The notes: generated from the letters alone by a model not told the origin. Counted from the first letter of the stretch, positions 21,008 through 31,008 are shown. The stretch: 32,453 bases of DNA from Alloalcanivorax venustensis ISO4 (GCF_015356855.1 NZ_ARXR01000032.1:1-32453), one strand, 5' to 3'. Translations and numbers: made by a program.

Positions 21008-22516
21008 TCAGGCGGATTTGGCGGCGATCTTCTCTTTCCAGATCACCGGGCCGGTCTTGTGCACGGATTCGCCGTTGGAATCCACCGCCACGGTCACCGG
21101 CATGTCTTCCACTTCGAATTCGTAGATCGCTTCCATGCCCAGATCCTCGAAGGCGGCCACGCGGGATTTGCGGATCGCCTTGGACACCAGGTAGGCGGCG
21201 CCACCCACGGCCATCAGGTAGACCGCCTTGTTGTCCTTGATCGCTTCGATGGCGGTGTCGCCGCGTTCGGCCTTGCCGACCATGCCGATCAGGCCGGTCT
21301 TCTCCAGCATGGTGCGGGTGAACTTATCCATGCGGGTGGCGGTGGTCGGGCCGGCCGGGCCCACCACTTCGTCGCCCACCGGATCCACCGGACCCACGTA
21401 GTAGATAAAGCGGTTGGTGAAGTCCACCGGCAGTTCCTCGCCCTTGGCGATCATGTCCACCATGCGCTTATGCGCCGCGTCACGGCCGGTGAGCAGCTTG
21501 CCGGACAGCAGGATGGTGTCGCCGGGCTGCCAGGTCTGCACCTCTTCCGGGGTCACGGTGTCCAGGTTGACGCGCTTGGCGCCCTCGTCGTTGCCCCAGG
21601 CGATGTCCGGCCACTCTTCCAGGTCCGGAGCCTTGAGATCCGCCGGGCCGGTGCCGTCGAGGATAAAGTGGGCGTGGCGGGTGGCGGCGCAGTTGGGGAT
21701 GATCGCCACCGGCTTGTTGGCCGCGTGGGTGGGGTAATCCGCCACCTTCACGTCCAGCACCGTGGTCAGGCCGCCCAGGCCCTGGGCGCCGATGCCCAGG
21801 GCGTTGACCTTCTCGAACAGCTCCAGGCGCAGTTCCTCGGAACGGGTTTGCGCGCCCCGCGCCTGCAGCTCGTGGATGTCGATGGGGTCCATCAGGGACT
21901 CCTTGGCGATCAGCATGGCCTTCTCGGCGGTGCCGCCGATGCCGATGCCGAGCATGCCCGGCGGGCACCAGCCGGCGCCCATCTTCGGCACCTGCTCGAG
22001 CACCCAGTCGACCACCGAATCGGACGGGTTGAGCATGGCGAACTTGGACTTCGCCTCGGAGCCGCCGCCCTTGGCCGCCACGTCGATTTCAACGGTGTCG
22101 CCGGGCACGATGGAGTAGTTGATCACCGCCGGCGTGTTGTCCTTGGTGTTGGCGCGCTTGCCGTCCGGGTCCGCCAGCACCGAGGCGCGCAGCACGTTGT
22201 CCGGGTGGTTGTAGGCCCGGCGCACGCCCTCGTTGATCATGTCGTCCAGGCTCATGTCGCTCTCGAACGTCACGTTCATGCCCACCTTACAGAACACGGT
22301 GACGATGCCGGTGTCCTGGCAAATCGGCCGGCGCCCCATGGCGGACATGCGGGAATTCACCAGAATCTGCGCCATGGCGTCCTTGGCCGCTTTGCTCTCT
22401 TCCCGCTCGTAGGCTTCCTTCACCGCGCGGATAAAGTCCACCGGGTGGTAGTAAGAGATGTACTGCAGGGCATCGGCAACGCTTTGAATCAGATCGTCCT
22501 GGCGGATCACCGTCAT
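21008..22516 (-). CDS. fumA: Class I (Fe-S) fumarate hydratase
   Basis: This TCA-cycle enzyme interconverts fumarate and malate with an oxygen-sensitive [4Fe-4S] cluster. The 502-residue length fits the shorter class I fumarases found in Pseudomonas-like bacteria (E. coli FumA is 548). The three cluster cysteines are Cys66 (RPICQDTG), Cys184 (GWCPPGM) and Cys276 (PNCAATRHAHF), spaced almost as in E. coli FumA. The N-terminal alpha domain is followed by the C-terminal beta domain, which includes the GPTTATRMD segment. The ATG at 22516 is preceded by AGGAGT and, some 35 bases upstream, by a perfect TATAAT. It appears monocistronic. Confidence 0.94.
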   Translation of the reverse strand: MTVIRQDDLIQSVADALQYISYYHPVDFIRAVKEAYEREESKAAKDAMAQILVNSRMSAMGRRPICQDTGIVTVFCKVGMNVTFESDMSLDDMINEGVRRAYNHPDNVLRASVLADPDGKRANTKDNTPAVINYSIVPGDTVEIDVAAKGGGSEAKSKFAMLNPSDSVVDWVLEQVPKMGAGWCPPGMLGIGIGGTAEKAMLIAKESLMDPIDIHELQARGAQTRSEELRLELFEKVNALGIGAQGLGGLTTVLDVKVADYPTHAANKPVAIIPNCAATRHAHFILDGTGPADLKAPDLEEWPDIAWGNDEGAKRVNLDTVTPEEVQTWQPGDTILLSGKLLTGRDAAHKRMVDMIAKGEELPVDFTNRFIYYVGPVDPVGDEVVGPAGPTTATRMDKFTRTMLEKTGLIGMVGKAERGDTAIEAIKDNKAVYLMAVGGAAYLVSKAIRKSRVAAFEDLGMEAIYEFEVEDMPVTVAVDSNGESVHKTGPVIWKEKIAAKSA

Positions 22517-22551
22517 GGGGGCACTCCTGACTGCTGGGATTCGGGGCGCGC

Positions 22552-22557
22552 ATTATA
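22552..22557 (-). promoter_or_regulatory. Consensus -10 box of the fumarase promoter
   Basis: Minus-strand TATAAT lies 36 bases before the fumarase ATG, leaving a leader of about 30 bases. At the -35 distance (22574-22580) there is no TTGACA; that position falls in the first unit of the 14-base tandem repeat (22573-22628), so the repeat supplies the -35 region. Confidence 0.6.
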
Positions 22558-22572
22558 GACTACCCGGGCCGG

Positions 22573-22676
22573 CTTGTGGGAGCCGCCTTGTAGGAGCCGC
22601 CTTGTAGGAGCGAGCTTGTGGGAGCGGGCCCTGCCCGCGAAAGGCAAGCAAGGCTTGCCGGCAGGATCCCAGAGAC
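22573..22676. repeat. 14-base tandem repeat fused to a half REP-like element
   Basis: Four units of CTTGTRGGAGCSRS follow one another with a 14-base period (22573-22586, 22587-22600, 22601-22614, 22615-22628). Each is a copy of the REP head. The last unit continues into a normal A-B half (GGAGCGGGC-CCT-GCCCGCGAAAGG, a GCAAG-CAAG-GCTTGC-type hairpin, then CCGGCAGGATCCCAGAGACC) that runs up to the stop codon of the hydrolase at 22677. The inverted B'-A' half is absent. Confidence 0.8.
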
Positions 22677-23555
22677 CTACGCCAGGCACTCCCCGCGCTT
22701 GAGATGAGCGATAAGCAAATCGGCAACGGTCTCGGGACGCTCCAGATGCAGGAAGTGGCCGGCGCCGGACACCCGCTCCACGCGCAGCCCGCCCGGGAAG
22801 TCGCCGTGGTTGACGGTGTGGTCGAGCAGGCGCGGGCTCATGCAGCCGTCCTGTTCGCCGATCAGCACCTGGGTGGGCACCGTGATGTTCATGCCCAGCC
22901 ACTCCTGGGTCTCACGCTGCTCCTTGCGCCACAGGCGGATCAGATGCCGGTACCAGCCCAGCGCGGCGGGCAGCACGCCCGGCTCGCGCAGGGTGTGCTT
23001 GGCGTTCTCCAGGTAGAGGCCCGGCTCCCAGTCCGGCGACCAGCGTTGCCAGAGTTTGTCGATGCCGGAAAAATCATCCTTCTTCAGCCAGGCTTCCGGC
23101 GCCATGGGCAACTGGAAGAACTGCATGTAGCCGCTCAGTTTGATCTGCTCGGGCACTTTCAGCAGCGCCTGGGGCAGGCGCTTGAGCGGCGGAATCGCCA
23201 GCGCGGTGAAGGTGCAGAAGGTGTCCGGGTAGCGGGCGCAGGCCAGGTAGCCCACGGCGGCGCCCCAGTCGTGGCCGATCAGATGCACGCGCCCGCCCAG
23301 TTGATTGGCGAACACCAGCAGGTCGTCCACCGCGGCATGCAGGGAATAGTCGCCGTTGCCGGGCTGACAGGACGGCGCGTAGCCGCGCAGGGCCGGCGCG
23401 AGGCAGGTGTAGCCCGCGTCGGCGATCAGCTTCATCTGCACCGCCCAGTTTTCATGGGTATCGGGAAAACCGTGCAGTAAAATCACCGGCTCGCCGTCAC
23501 CGCTGAGCAGCGTCGGGAAGCGCAAGTGCCCGTTAACCATTTCCACCTGCTTCAT
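22677..23555 (-). CDS. Alpha/beta hydrolase, epoxide-hydrolase type
   Basis: The 292-residue hydrolase has HGFPD (28-32) for the oxyanion site and GHDWG (94-98), in which Asp96 is at the nucleophile position; an Asp nucleophile is typical of epoxide hydrolases and haloalkane dehalogenases, as opposed to Ser esterases. The C-terminal His lies in GAGHFLHLERP. The lid tyrosines that activate an epoxide cannot be assigned with confidence by eye, so dehalogenase or fluoroacetate-type activity remains possible. The gene follows acyP after 13 bases and probably belongs to a yihY-acyP-hydrolase transcript. Its TAG stop directly abuts the REP-like half element, so the final residues may have been set by that insertion. 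Confidence 0.82.
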   Translation of the reverse strand: MKQVEMVNGHLRFPTLLSGDGEPVILLHGFPDTHENWAVQMKLIADAGYTCLAPALRGYAPSCQPGNGDYSLHAAVDDLLVFANQLGGRVHLIGHDWGAAVGYLACARYPDTFCTFTALAIPPLKRLPQALLKVPEQIKLSGYMQFFQLPMAPEAWLKKDDFSGIDKLWQRWSPDWEPGLYLENAKHTLREPGVLPAALGWYRHLIRLWRKEQRETQEWLGMNITVPTQVLIGEQDGCMSPRLLDHTVNHGDFPGGLRVERVSGAGHFLHLERPETVADLLIAHLKRGECLA

Positions 23556-23568
23556 GGGCGAAGCCTCT

Positions 23569-23850
23569 TCAATCGGTTACTACGAAATCGGCGTCGTTCC
23601 GGGGCAGCGTCTCGGTGACGGTGATGTCCGTGACCCGAGCGCCCGCGGGGCCGCGCCGCATCCAGGCGAGCAGCGCCTCGACCGCGTCGGGGGCGCCTTC
23701 CAGCCACGCCTCGACGCTGCCGTCGGGGCGGTTGCGCACCCAGCCGGCGACCGCCAGACGGCGCGCCTGTTGCTGGGTGGAAGCCCGATAATACACACCC
23801 TGGACACGGCCACTCACCACGGCTTGTCGGGCAATCCTAGCGGTTGTCAC
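23569..23850 (-). CDS. acyP: Acylphosphatase
   Basis: This small cytoplasmic enzyme of 93 residues hydrolyses acyl phosphates such as acetyl phosphate and carbamoyl phosphate. The family motif GRVQGVYYR (14-22) supplies the phosphate-binding loop and catalytic Arg, and NRPDGSVE (about 39-46) supplies the catalytic Asn. Translation starts at a GTG with GAGGAGG seven bases upstream, inside the end of the yihY-type gene, which it overlaps by 14 bases. Confidence 0.93.
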   Translation of the reverse strand: MTTARIARQAVVSGRVQGVYYRASTQQQARRLAVAGWVRNRPDGSVEAWLEGAPDAVEALLAWMRRGPAGARVTDITVTETLPRNDADFVVTD

Positions 23851-25144
23851 GATTTTCCTCCTCTTTTACATCCGCGCTTTCCTCCAACCGGTTGCCGAAC
23901 AGCGCCTCCAGGTTGAAATCCAGCGGCCGGCGCAGGCCTTCCCGGGCCTGATCGCAGCGTTGCTTGAGCGCCGCTTCCCAGGGCTCCTTGCCGTTGGCGT
24001 GAATACGCAGCTGCTGCTCCGCCGGCCAGGGCACCAGGGTTAGCAGCTCGGCCATGGTGAGCGCGCGCAGATCGCGGATCAGCACATAGCCGCCCTCCTC
24101 GGTGCGGCGGATCAGATGGCAGTCCTGCAGCAGGTTGCGGAATTCGTCCCAGTGGGTGATGCCGGAGTCCTGCATCACCCGCCGCACCTCGTTGCCGTGC
24201 AGGGTCCGCCCGTCACGCTGGCGTTCCCAGAGCACGTTCAGCAACCGCATCAGCGCCTGCATGCGCGGCACCCGCCGCTGATGCTCCTGAAACACCACCA
24301 GGGCCCGCACCAGCTCGGCGCCGAACAGCACCAGCATCCAGGAAATATAAATCCATAACAGAAACAGCGGCACCGCGGCAAAGGCGCCGTACACCACCTG
24401 GTAGTTGGGCGCGTGCTTGATGAACTGAGCGAACGCGGCCTTGGCCAGCTCGAACAGCAACGCCGCGAACGCCGCGCCGATCAGCCCCTGGCGCAACGGC
24501 ACCGAGGTGTTGGGCACCACGATGTAGAGCAAGGCGAGCACCGAGGTGGTCAGAAAAAACGGCAACAGCGTCAGCCAGAACCGCACCCCGCCCAGGTAGG
24601 CCACGGTGTCGCTGACCAGCGACAGCGAGGTCAGATAGGACGAGATGCCGAGCCCCGCCCCCAGCAACAGCGGGCCCAGGGACAGCACCGCCCAGTACAT
24701 CATCAGGCTGACCCGGCCCTTGCGCGGCTGGCGGATTTTCCAGATGCGGTTCAGGGACTGCTCGATGGTGCGCAGCATCAGGATCGCGGTGACGATCAGA
24801 ATCAGTACGCCGGCGCCGGTCAGGTTGGTGGCCTGGCGGGAAAACTTGCTCAGGTATTCGAGAATCTCGGCGCCGGCGGACGGCACGAAATATTCAAAGG
24901 CCCACTCCTGGATCACCATGCCCCGTTCGTTCAAGGCCGGGATCGCGGCGATCACCGCGAACATCACCGTCATGATCGGCACGATGGCGAACAGCGTGGT
25001 GTAGGTGAGCGCCGCCGCGCTGGACTGACAACCGTCCTCCACGAACTGGCGGCGCAACAGTTTGAGAAACGCCCACACCGATTGCGCCCTTGCCCGGAAC
25101 GGAATTACCGGATCTTCTTCACTGCTTTCCAGGTCCTGATTCAC
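23837..25144 (-). CDS. YihY/BrkB-family inner-membrane protein, long form
   Basis: The 435-residue protein has a YihY/BrkB membrane domain of about six spans (about 40-290) with the usual opening DGCQSSAAALTYTTLFAIVP (37-56). E. coli YihY has 290 residues; the extra 140 at the C terminus look like a soluble winged-helix-like region (about 295-400) followed by a charged tail (ESADVKEEENRD). Family members were once called ribonuclease BN or virulence factor BrkB, but their real function is unsettled. It starts at GTG 25144 with AAAGGA upstream and diverges from arsC. Confidence 0.88.
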   Translation of the reverse strand: MNQDLESSEEDPVIPFRARAQSVWAFLKLLRRQFVEDGCQSSAAALTYTTLFAIVPIMTVMFAVIAAIPALNERGMVIQEWAFEYFVPSAGAEILEYLSKFSRQATNLTGAGVLILIVTAILMLRTIEQSLNRIWKIRQPRKGRVSLMMYWAVLSLGPLLLGAGLGISSYLTSLSLVSDTVAYLGGVRFWLTLLPFFLTTSVLALLYIVVPNTSVPLRQGLIGAAFAALLFELAKAAFAQFIKHAPNYQVVYGAFAAVPLFLLWIYISWMLVLFGAELVRALVVFQEHQRRVPRMQALMRLLNVLWERQRDGRTLHGNEVRRVMQDSGITHWDEFRNLLQDCHLIRRTEEGGYVLIRDLRALTMAELLTLVPWPAEQQLRIHANGKEPWEAALKQRCDQAREGLRRPLDFNLEALFGNRLEESADVKEEENRDNR

Positions 25145-25174
25145 ACTGCTTCCTTTAATCGCGTAGCGGCACGC

Positions 25175-25202
25175 TTGTAGCTGCGGGTCGGTGCCTTACA
25201 AT
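25175..25202 (+). promoter_or_regulatory. Candidate sigma-70 promoter of arsC-wrbA-DUF2069
   Basis: TTGTAG (25175-25180) and TACAAT (25197-25202) are spaced by 16 bases, 33 bases before the arsC-like ATG, in the 90-base spacer shared with the divergent yihY-type gene. Confidence 0.55.
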
Positions 25203-25234
25203 GCTCCCATCCTATCAGACGACAACGTGACGCC

Positions 25235-26205
<971 letters not shown>

Positions 26206-26226
26206 ACCCAACCGAGGGGGAACACC

Positions 26227-26568
26227 ATGCTGAGCGCCCTTCTGCGCATCACCTATATTCTGCTGCTGGTTCTCGGTATCGCCGGTCTGTTCTGGTTCGC
26301 GCCGCCGGACACGCCCACCTTCGCCGCCGTGATCATGGCGGCGGTGCTCTACGGCCCGCTGGCGTTAATGGCGGCGGCGCCGATCACGCTGCACCCGCGT
26401 TCGCTCACCTGGCTGTGTTTCCTGCTGCTTTTCTATTTTTGCGGCTATGTGGTGCAGTGCCTGAACCCGCCGCCGGTGCGCACCCTGGCCATCGTTCAGG
26501 TGTCGCTGACGGTGGTGCTGTTCCTGCTCGCCATGCAGCTCATGCGCCGGGGCGGCCGTGCGGATTGA
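26227..26568 (+). CDS. DUF2069 small membrane protein
   Basis: The 113-residue hydrophobic protein has four likely membrane spans and the compact pattern of DUF2069, including LTWLCFLLLFYFCGYVVQ (59-76) and a GP..L segment after the second span. Its function is unknown; in gammaproteobacteria it commonly follows wrbA, as here. GAGGGGG lies upstream of the ATG. It overlaps the RDD gene by 11 bases, which links the two operons into one possible transcript. Confidence 0.82.
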   Translation: MLSALLRITYILLLVLGIAGLFWFAPPDTPTFAAVIMAAVLYGPLALMAAAPITLHPRSLTWLCFLLLFYFCGYVVQCLNPPPVRTLAIVQVSLTVVLFLLAMQLMRRGGRAD

Positions 26569-27235
26569 TGACCAGCTGCACATCGATACACCGGAGGGGG
26601 CGCGCCTGACGCTGTCCCTGGCCGGGCCGCTGCCGCGCGCCCTGGCCTACGGGATCGATCTGGCGATTCGCGGCCTGGCGCTGGCGCTGGTCGCGATTCC
26701 GCTGATGCTGTTCGGGCGCGGCGGAATGGGCCTCTACCTGGTGATGCTGTTCTTGATGGAATGGTTTTACCCGGTGTTGTTCGAAGCACTCTGGCAGGGG
26801 CGTACGCCGGGCAAACGGATGATGGGCCTGGCGGTGGTGCACGGCAACGGCGCGCCGCTGGGCTTTAACGGCAGCCTGGTGCGTAACCTGCTGCGCACCG
26901 CCGACCTGTTTCCGATGTTCTATCTCACCGGCTTCGTGGTGATGCTGATCACCCGACGCTCGCAGCGCCTCGGCGACCTGGCCGCCGACACCCTGGTGAT
27001 CCACACGCCGCCGGCGCGCCCGGCGCGGCCCCACCAGGACGGCGACAGCGAAGCGCCGGACTGGCCGCTCAGCCGCGACGACCAACTGGTGTTGCTGGCC
27101 TTCACCGACCGGGGCGCGCGGCTCTCCGCCGAGCGTCAGGAGGAGCTCGCCGCCCTCGCCTACCCGGAGCTGGCGCCCGCCGCCGCCCGGGAAAAACTGC
27201 AGCGCGTGGCCCGGCACGTGTTGGGGGGCGCATGA
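26558..27235 (+). CDS. RDD-family membrane protein
   Basis: The 225-residue protein has an RDD domain: RALAYGIDLAIRG (25-37), ALWQGRTPGKRMMGLAV (about 78-94), NLLRTADLFP and RRSQRLGDLAADTLVI. Three membrane spans are predicted, followed by a soluble C-terminal tail of about 80 residues. RDD proteins are widespread and mostly uncharacterised; some are linked to ion exchange. It starts at GTG 26558 and overlaps the next gene by four bases. It is the first member of the MoxR-associated cluster. Confidence 0.85.
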   Translation: MRIDDQLHIDTPEGARLTLSLAGPLPRALAYGIDLAIRGLALALVAIPLMLFGRGGMGLYLVMLFLMEWFYPVLFEALWQGRTPGKRMMGLAVVHGNGAPLGFNGSLVRNLLRTADLFPMFYLTGFVVMLITRRSQRLGDLAADTLVIHTPPARPARPHQDGDSEAPDWPLSRDDQLVLLAFTDRGARLSAERQEELAALAYPELAPAAAREKLQRVARHVLGGA

Positions 27236-28221
27236 GGCAGAGCCAGTTCGAGCAGCGTTACCGGCCCCAGTGGGAACGGCTGGAAACCAGTCTCACCGCG
27301 CTGGAAGCCCGCCGCCGCCCGCAGGCGTCGGCGCTCACCGATTTCACCGCCGACTACCAGAGCCTCTGCCACCAGCTGGCGCTGGCCCGCGAGCGCGGCT
27401 ACAGCCTGGCGCTGCAGGAATACCTCAACGACCTGATGCTGCGCGCCCACCGCCAGCTGTACCGCTACCGCACCCCGCTGCTGCCCGGGCTGGTGGCGTT
27501 TTTCACCGGCGGCTTCCCACGCGCGGTGCGTTATCAGTGGCGCTGGCATCTGGTCAGCACGCTCTGCTTCGTGCTGTCCGCCGGCCTGGTGTGGGCGATG
27601 ATCCTGCACGACCCGGAGCTGGTGCACACCGTGGTGGGCCCGCAGCAGGTGGCCGAACTGGAAGAGATGTACCACCCGGAGCTGCGCGACGTCAGCGGCC
27701 GCGACCGCCAGGACGATGTGATGATGTTCGGCTACTACATCTACAACAACATCGGCATCGCTTTCCGCACCTTCGCCGGCGGCCTGCTGCTGGGCGTGGG
27801 CGCGCTGGTGGCGATGCTCTTCAACGGCAGCTTCTTCGGCGCCGCCGCCGGCCACCTGACCCTGGCCGGCGCCGCGCAGCCGTTCTTCACCTTCGTGATC
27901 GCCCACGGCGCGCCGGAGCTGACCGCCATCTTCCTGGCCGGCGGCGCCGGCCTGCGCATGGGCTGGGCGGTGCTGGCGCCCGGCTCCTGGCGCCGGGTGG
28001 ACGCCCTGCGGCGCGCCGCCGGCGAATGCCTGCCGGTGATGTACGGCGTGTTCGCGCTGCTGGTGCTGGCCGCGTTCATCGAGGCGTTCTGGTCGTCCCG
28101 GGAGCTGGCGCCGCAGATCAAGTACGGCGTGGGCGCCGCCTGCTGGGCATTGCTGGCGCTGTACCTGCTGTTCGCCGGCCGGCAACGCCGGCGCCAGGGA
28201 GGGCGGCATGGACCTGAATAA
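27232..28221 (+). CDS. SpoIIM/DUF95-family membrane protein
   Basis: The 329-residue protein has a soluble N-terminal region of about 95 residues and five or so membrane spans. The segment NNIGIAFRTFAGGLLLG (about 176-192) and HGAPELTAIFLAGGAGLRMG (about 224-243) are typical of the DUF95 family, named after sporulation protein SpoIIM. In non-sporulating bacteria its role is unknown; it is regularly found with RDD, DUF4129, DUF58 and MoxR genes. It overlaps its neighbours by 4 bases upstream and 14 downstream. Confidence 0.85.
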   Translation: MRQSQFEQRYRPQWERLETSLTALEARRRPQASALTDFTADYQSLCHQLALARERGYSLALQEYLNDLMLRAHRQLYRYRTPLLPGLVAFFTGGFPRAVRYQWRWHLVSTLCFVLSAGLVWAMILHDPELVHTVVGPQQVAELEEMYHPELRDVSGRDRQDDVMMFGYYIYNNIGIAFRTFAGGLLLGVGALVAMLFNGSFFGAAAGHLTLAGAAQPFFTFVIAHGAPELTAIFLAGGAGLRMGWAVLAPGSWRRVDALRRAAGECLPVMYGVFALLVLAAFIEAFWSSRELAPQIKYGVGAACWALLALYLLFAGRQRRRQGGRHGPE

Positions 28222-29698
28222 GCTCAACGCCCGCCTGGCACCGCGCTCGTGCTGGCAGGCCATGGATATGGGCACGCGCCTGTACCGGCACTGGTGGCGG
28301 TCGGCGGCGCTGGTGTGGGTGGTGTTCACCGGGTTGCCCTTCCTGGCGCTGGCCGGCCTCGCCGCCGCCTGGCAGAGCATCTGGCCAATGCTGCTGTTCT
28401 GGTGGCTCAAGCCGCTGTGGGAAAGGCCGCTGCTGGCGTTCTACAGCCGCGCCCTGTTCGATGACTATCCCGGCCCCTGGGCCCTGCTCAAAGGCTTTCG
28501 GGAGTACGGCCTGAACGGGCTGTTCGGCCAGCTCACCTGGCGGCGGCTGAGCCCGGCGCGGGGCATGCTTACCGGCGTCTGGCAGCTGGAAGGCAATCGC
28601 GGCGACGCCGCTTCCGGACGCATCGCCGTGTTGCTGCGCGCCCCCGGCCAGCGCCCGGCCACGCTGACGTTCACCCTGCTCACGCTGGAACACCTGATGA
28701 CGGTGGCGCTGATCCTGCTGGCGATCACCCTGGCGCCGTGGCAGTTCAACCTGGAGTTCAGCGTCTGGTTCGGCGAGCAGAGCCGCCTGCACTGGGCCCT
28801 GGGCAACCTGTTCTGGTATCTGGTGCTGACCGTCACCGAGCCGCTGTACGTGGCCACCTCCTTCGCCCTCTACCTGAATCAGCGCACCCACCTGGAAGGC
28901 TGGGACCTGCAGCTGGGCCTGACCCGCATCGGCAAGCGCCGCGCCGCGCTGGGCCTGAGCCGGGGCGCCGGGGCGCTGGCGCTGATGGTGCTGTGCCTGG
29001 GCGGCCTGCCGGCGCCGGGCAACGCCGAGCAACAAGACAGCAAGCAGCAGGCCGTGGAGCTGCTCGCCTCGGACACCTTCATGCCCATGGCGCTGCGCGA
29101 AGAGCGCCGCCTGAAGGAACAATTCCGCGACGACGACGGCGACAGCTGGTGGCGGGACCTGCTGCAGCGGCTGATCGACGGCCAGCGGGACAACGAACGG
29201 GGCGACCCGCTGGCGCTGCCGGAAGGCCTGATCCACGGGATCGGCTGGACGCTGCTGGTGGCGCTGCTGGCGGTGATCGCCTGGGCCCTGCTGCGCCGTC
29301 TTCCCGGCTCGCCGCTGCGCCGGCGGCCCACCGCCATGCCGGTGCAGGTGGCGGGCCTGGACACCCGCGCCGAGAATCTACCGGTGGACCTGGCCGGCGC
29401 TCTGGACGACGCGCTGCGCCAGGGCCGGGTGCGCGAGGCCCTGGCGCTGCTGCTGCGCGACACCCTGGTCACCTTTTTCCGCCGGCACCCCACGCCGCTC
29501 ACCCCCGGCGCCACCGAGCAGGACTGCCTGCGCGCCTACCGGCAGCTGCTGGGCGACACCCCGGCGGTGGTCTACCTGGAACGGCTCACCGAGGCCTGGA
29601 CCCGCACCGCCTGGGCGCACCGCCCCACCACGCCGGAACAGGTCCAGGCGCTCTATGACCAATGGCGCGGACTGCGCCCGGCGGAGGCAAGAACATGA
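28208..29698 (+). CDS. Membrane protein with C-terminal DUF4129 domain
   Basis: The 496-residue protein has several membrane spans in its first 240 residues, a signal-like hydrophobic stretch near 255-275 before GNAEQQDSKQQ, a charged extracytoplasmic segment (about 275-340), another span near 342-362 and a helical C-terminal domain (about 395-490) fitting DUF4129, with RVREALALLLRDTLVTFFRR. In other organisms the N-terminal membrane part and the DUF4129 part may be separate, so this may be a fusion. Function is unknown; context links it to the MoxR ATPase. Confidence 0.72.
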   Translation: MDLNKLNARLAPRSCWQAMDMGTRLYRHWWRSAALVWVVFTGLPFLALAGLAAAWQSIWPMLLFWWLKPLWERPLLAFYSRALFDDYPGPWALLKGFREYGLNGLFGQLTWRRLSPARGMLTGVWQLEGNRGDAASGRIAVLLRAPGQRPATLTFTLLTLEHLMTVALILLAITLAPWQFNLEFSVWFGEQSRLHWALGNLFWYLVLTVTEPLYVATSFALYLNQRTHLEGWDLQLGLTRIGKRRAALGLSRGAGALALMVLCLGGLPAPGNAEQQDSKQQAVELLASDTFMPMALREERRLKEQFRDDDGDSWWRDLLQRLIDGQRDNERGDPLALPEGLIHGIGWTLLVALLAVIAWALLRRLPGSPLRRRPTAMPVQVAGLDTRAENLPVDLAGALDDALRQGRVREALALLLRDTLVTFFRRHPTPLTPGATEQDCLRAYRQLLGDTPAVVYLERLTEAWTRTAWAHRPTTPEQVQALYDQWRGLRPAEART

Positions 29699-31008
29699 GC
29701 CGGCGGCGCGGCAGATTCTGGGGCGGCCTGGCGCTGCTGCTGGTGGTCGCCGCCCTGGTGTTCTATGTCTGGGCCACCGAGCCGGTACGCTATATGGCGC
29801 CGGCGGCGCCGGACGCCTCGGTGCGCGGCAACCCCTACCTGGCCGCCCAGACCCTGCTGGAAAACTGGCAGCGCCCCACCCGCCGGATCTTCAGCACCGG
29901 CGCCCTGTTCCCGCTGCCGGACACCGGCACCACCCTGATTCTGGACGAATACCGGGGCGAGCTGGGCAGCGGTCGGATCGACGCCCTGTTCGACTGGGTG
30001 CAGCGCGGCGGCCATCTGATCGTCGCCGCCCGCCCGGCCTATCACTACGTGGCCGACGAAACCGGGGACAAGGACGGGAACAGCGAGCGGACCGGCGGCA
30101 ACGACGACCCGCTACTGACGCCGCTGGGCCTGCACGCCGTCGCCGTGGAGACGGACACCGAGGACGACCCCTTCACCACCCTGCTGGACCGCTTCCAGCC
30201 CATGGAAAGCCTGTTCCTGGAGTATTGCCTGGGCGACAACGACGGCGACCTGTCGCCGCAGTGCGAGGCGCTCACCTGCGAAGCGCCGCCGTTACCGGCG
30301 CCGGCAACCTGGGTGTTCGCGGACGGCGACCGGCGGCAACTGCTGGCCTCGCCCGGCCAGGCCCTGCAGCATCGTCCCACCGACCTGCTGCCGGCGCTGC
30401 CGTCCTCCAAGGCCGACAATGCGGAGGGCGCGCAACTGGTTCACCTGTCTTGGGGCGACGGGCAGATGACCGTGCTCGCCGGCCTGACGCTGTGGGACAA
30501 CCAGCACCTGCACTATTTCGACCACGCCTGGCTGCTGGAGCAGCTGATCGGCGACGGCCCGGTGTGGTTCGTGCAAGGCATCGACATGCCGCCGCTGCCG
30601 CTGTGGCTGTGGCAGCACGCCTGGCCGCTGATGTTGGCCCTGTTGCTCGCCCTGGCGGCCTGGCTGTGGCGGCGTCTGCCGCGCCCCGGGCCGCAGTGGC
30701 ACGCCGCCGAAGCGGACCGCACCGATTACCTCGGCCACCTGCTGGCGCTGGGCCATTTCCATTGGCGCACCGGCCAGAGCGAGCGGCTGACGGCGCCGCT
30801 GCGCGACGAGGCGCGGCGGCGCCTGGACCTGCTTCACCCGGACCGGGACCAGGCCCTGACGATCGCCGCCGAGCGGCTGGCCCTGCCCGAAGGCGCTCTG
30901 CGCGACGCCCTGAACAGCGGCGGCGACACCCAACAACCGCGCCCCCGGGACCGCCAGCAATGGGCGGACCGGGTGGCGATACTGCAAACCCTTAGGAGCC
31001 GTTTATGA
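29695..31008 (+). CDS. DUF4350-type membrane protein
   Basis: The 437-residue protein has a membrane span near residues 9-27, a large extracytoplasmic domain (about 35-295), a second span (about 300-325) and a soluble C-terminal region. The start of the external domain, NPYLAAQTLLENWQ followed by a TLILDEYRG strand, is typical of DUF4350, a family related to the intracellular-binding GATase-like domains seen in such clusters. The ATG at 29695 overlaps the previous stop by four bases with GGAGG upstream, so it is preferred to an earlier start at 29662. Confidence 0.78.
   Translation: MSRRRGRFWGGLALLLVVAALVFYVWATEPVRYMAPAAPDASVRGNPYLAAQTLLENWQRPTRRIFSTGALFPLPDTGTTLILDEYRGELGSGRIDALFDWVQRGGHLIVAARPAYHYVADETGDKDGNSERTGGNDDPLLTPLGLHAVAVETDTEDDPFTTLLDRFQPMESLFLEYCLGDNDGDLSPQCEALTCEAPPLPAPATWVFADGDRRQLLASPGQALQHRPTDLLPALPSSKADNAEGAQLVHLSWGDGQMTVLAGLTLWDNQHLHYFDHAWLLEQLIGDGPVWFVQGIDMPPLPLWLWQHAWPLMLALLLALAAWLWRRLPRPGPQWHAAEADRTDYLGHLLALGHFHWRTGQSERLTAPLRDEARRRLDLLHPDRDQALTIAAERLALPEGALRDALNSGGDTQQPRPRDRQQWADRVAILQTLRSRL

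Noticed and set aside
20834-22558. A 574-codon plus-strand frame across fumarase
   Set aside because: It starts inside a REP repeat and is antisense to fumarase with all cluster cysteines intact.
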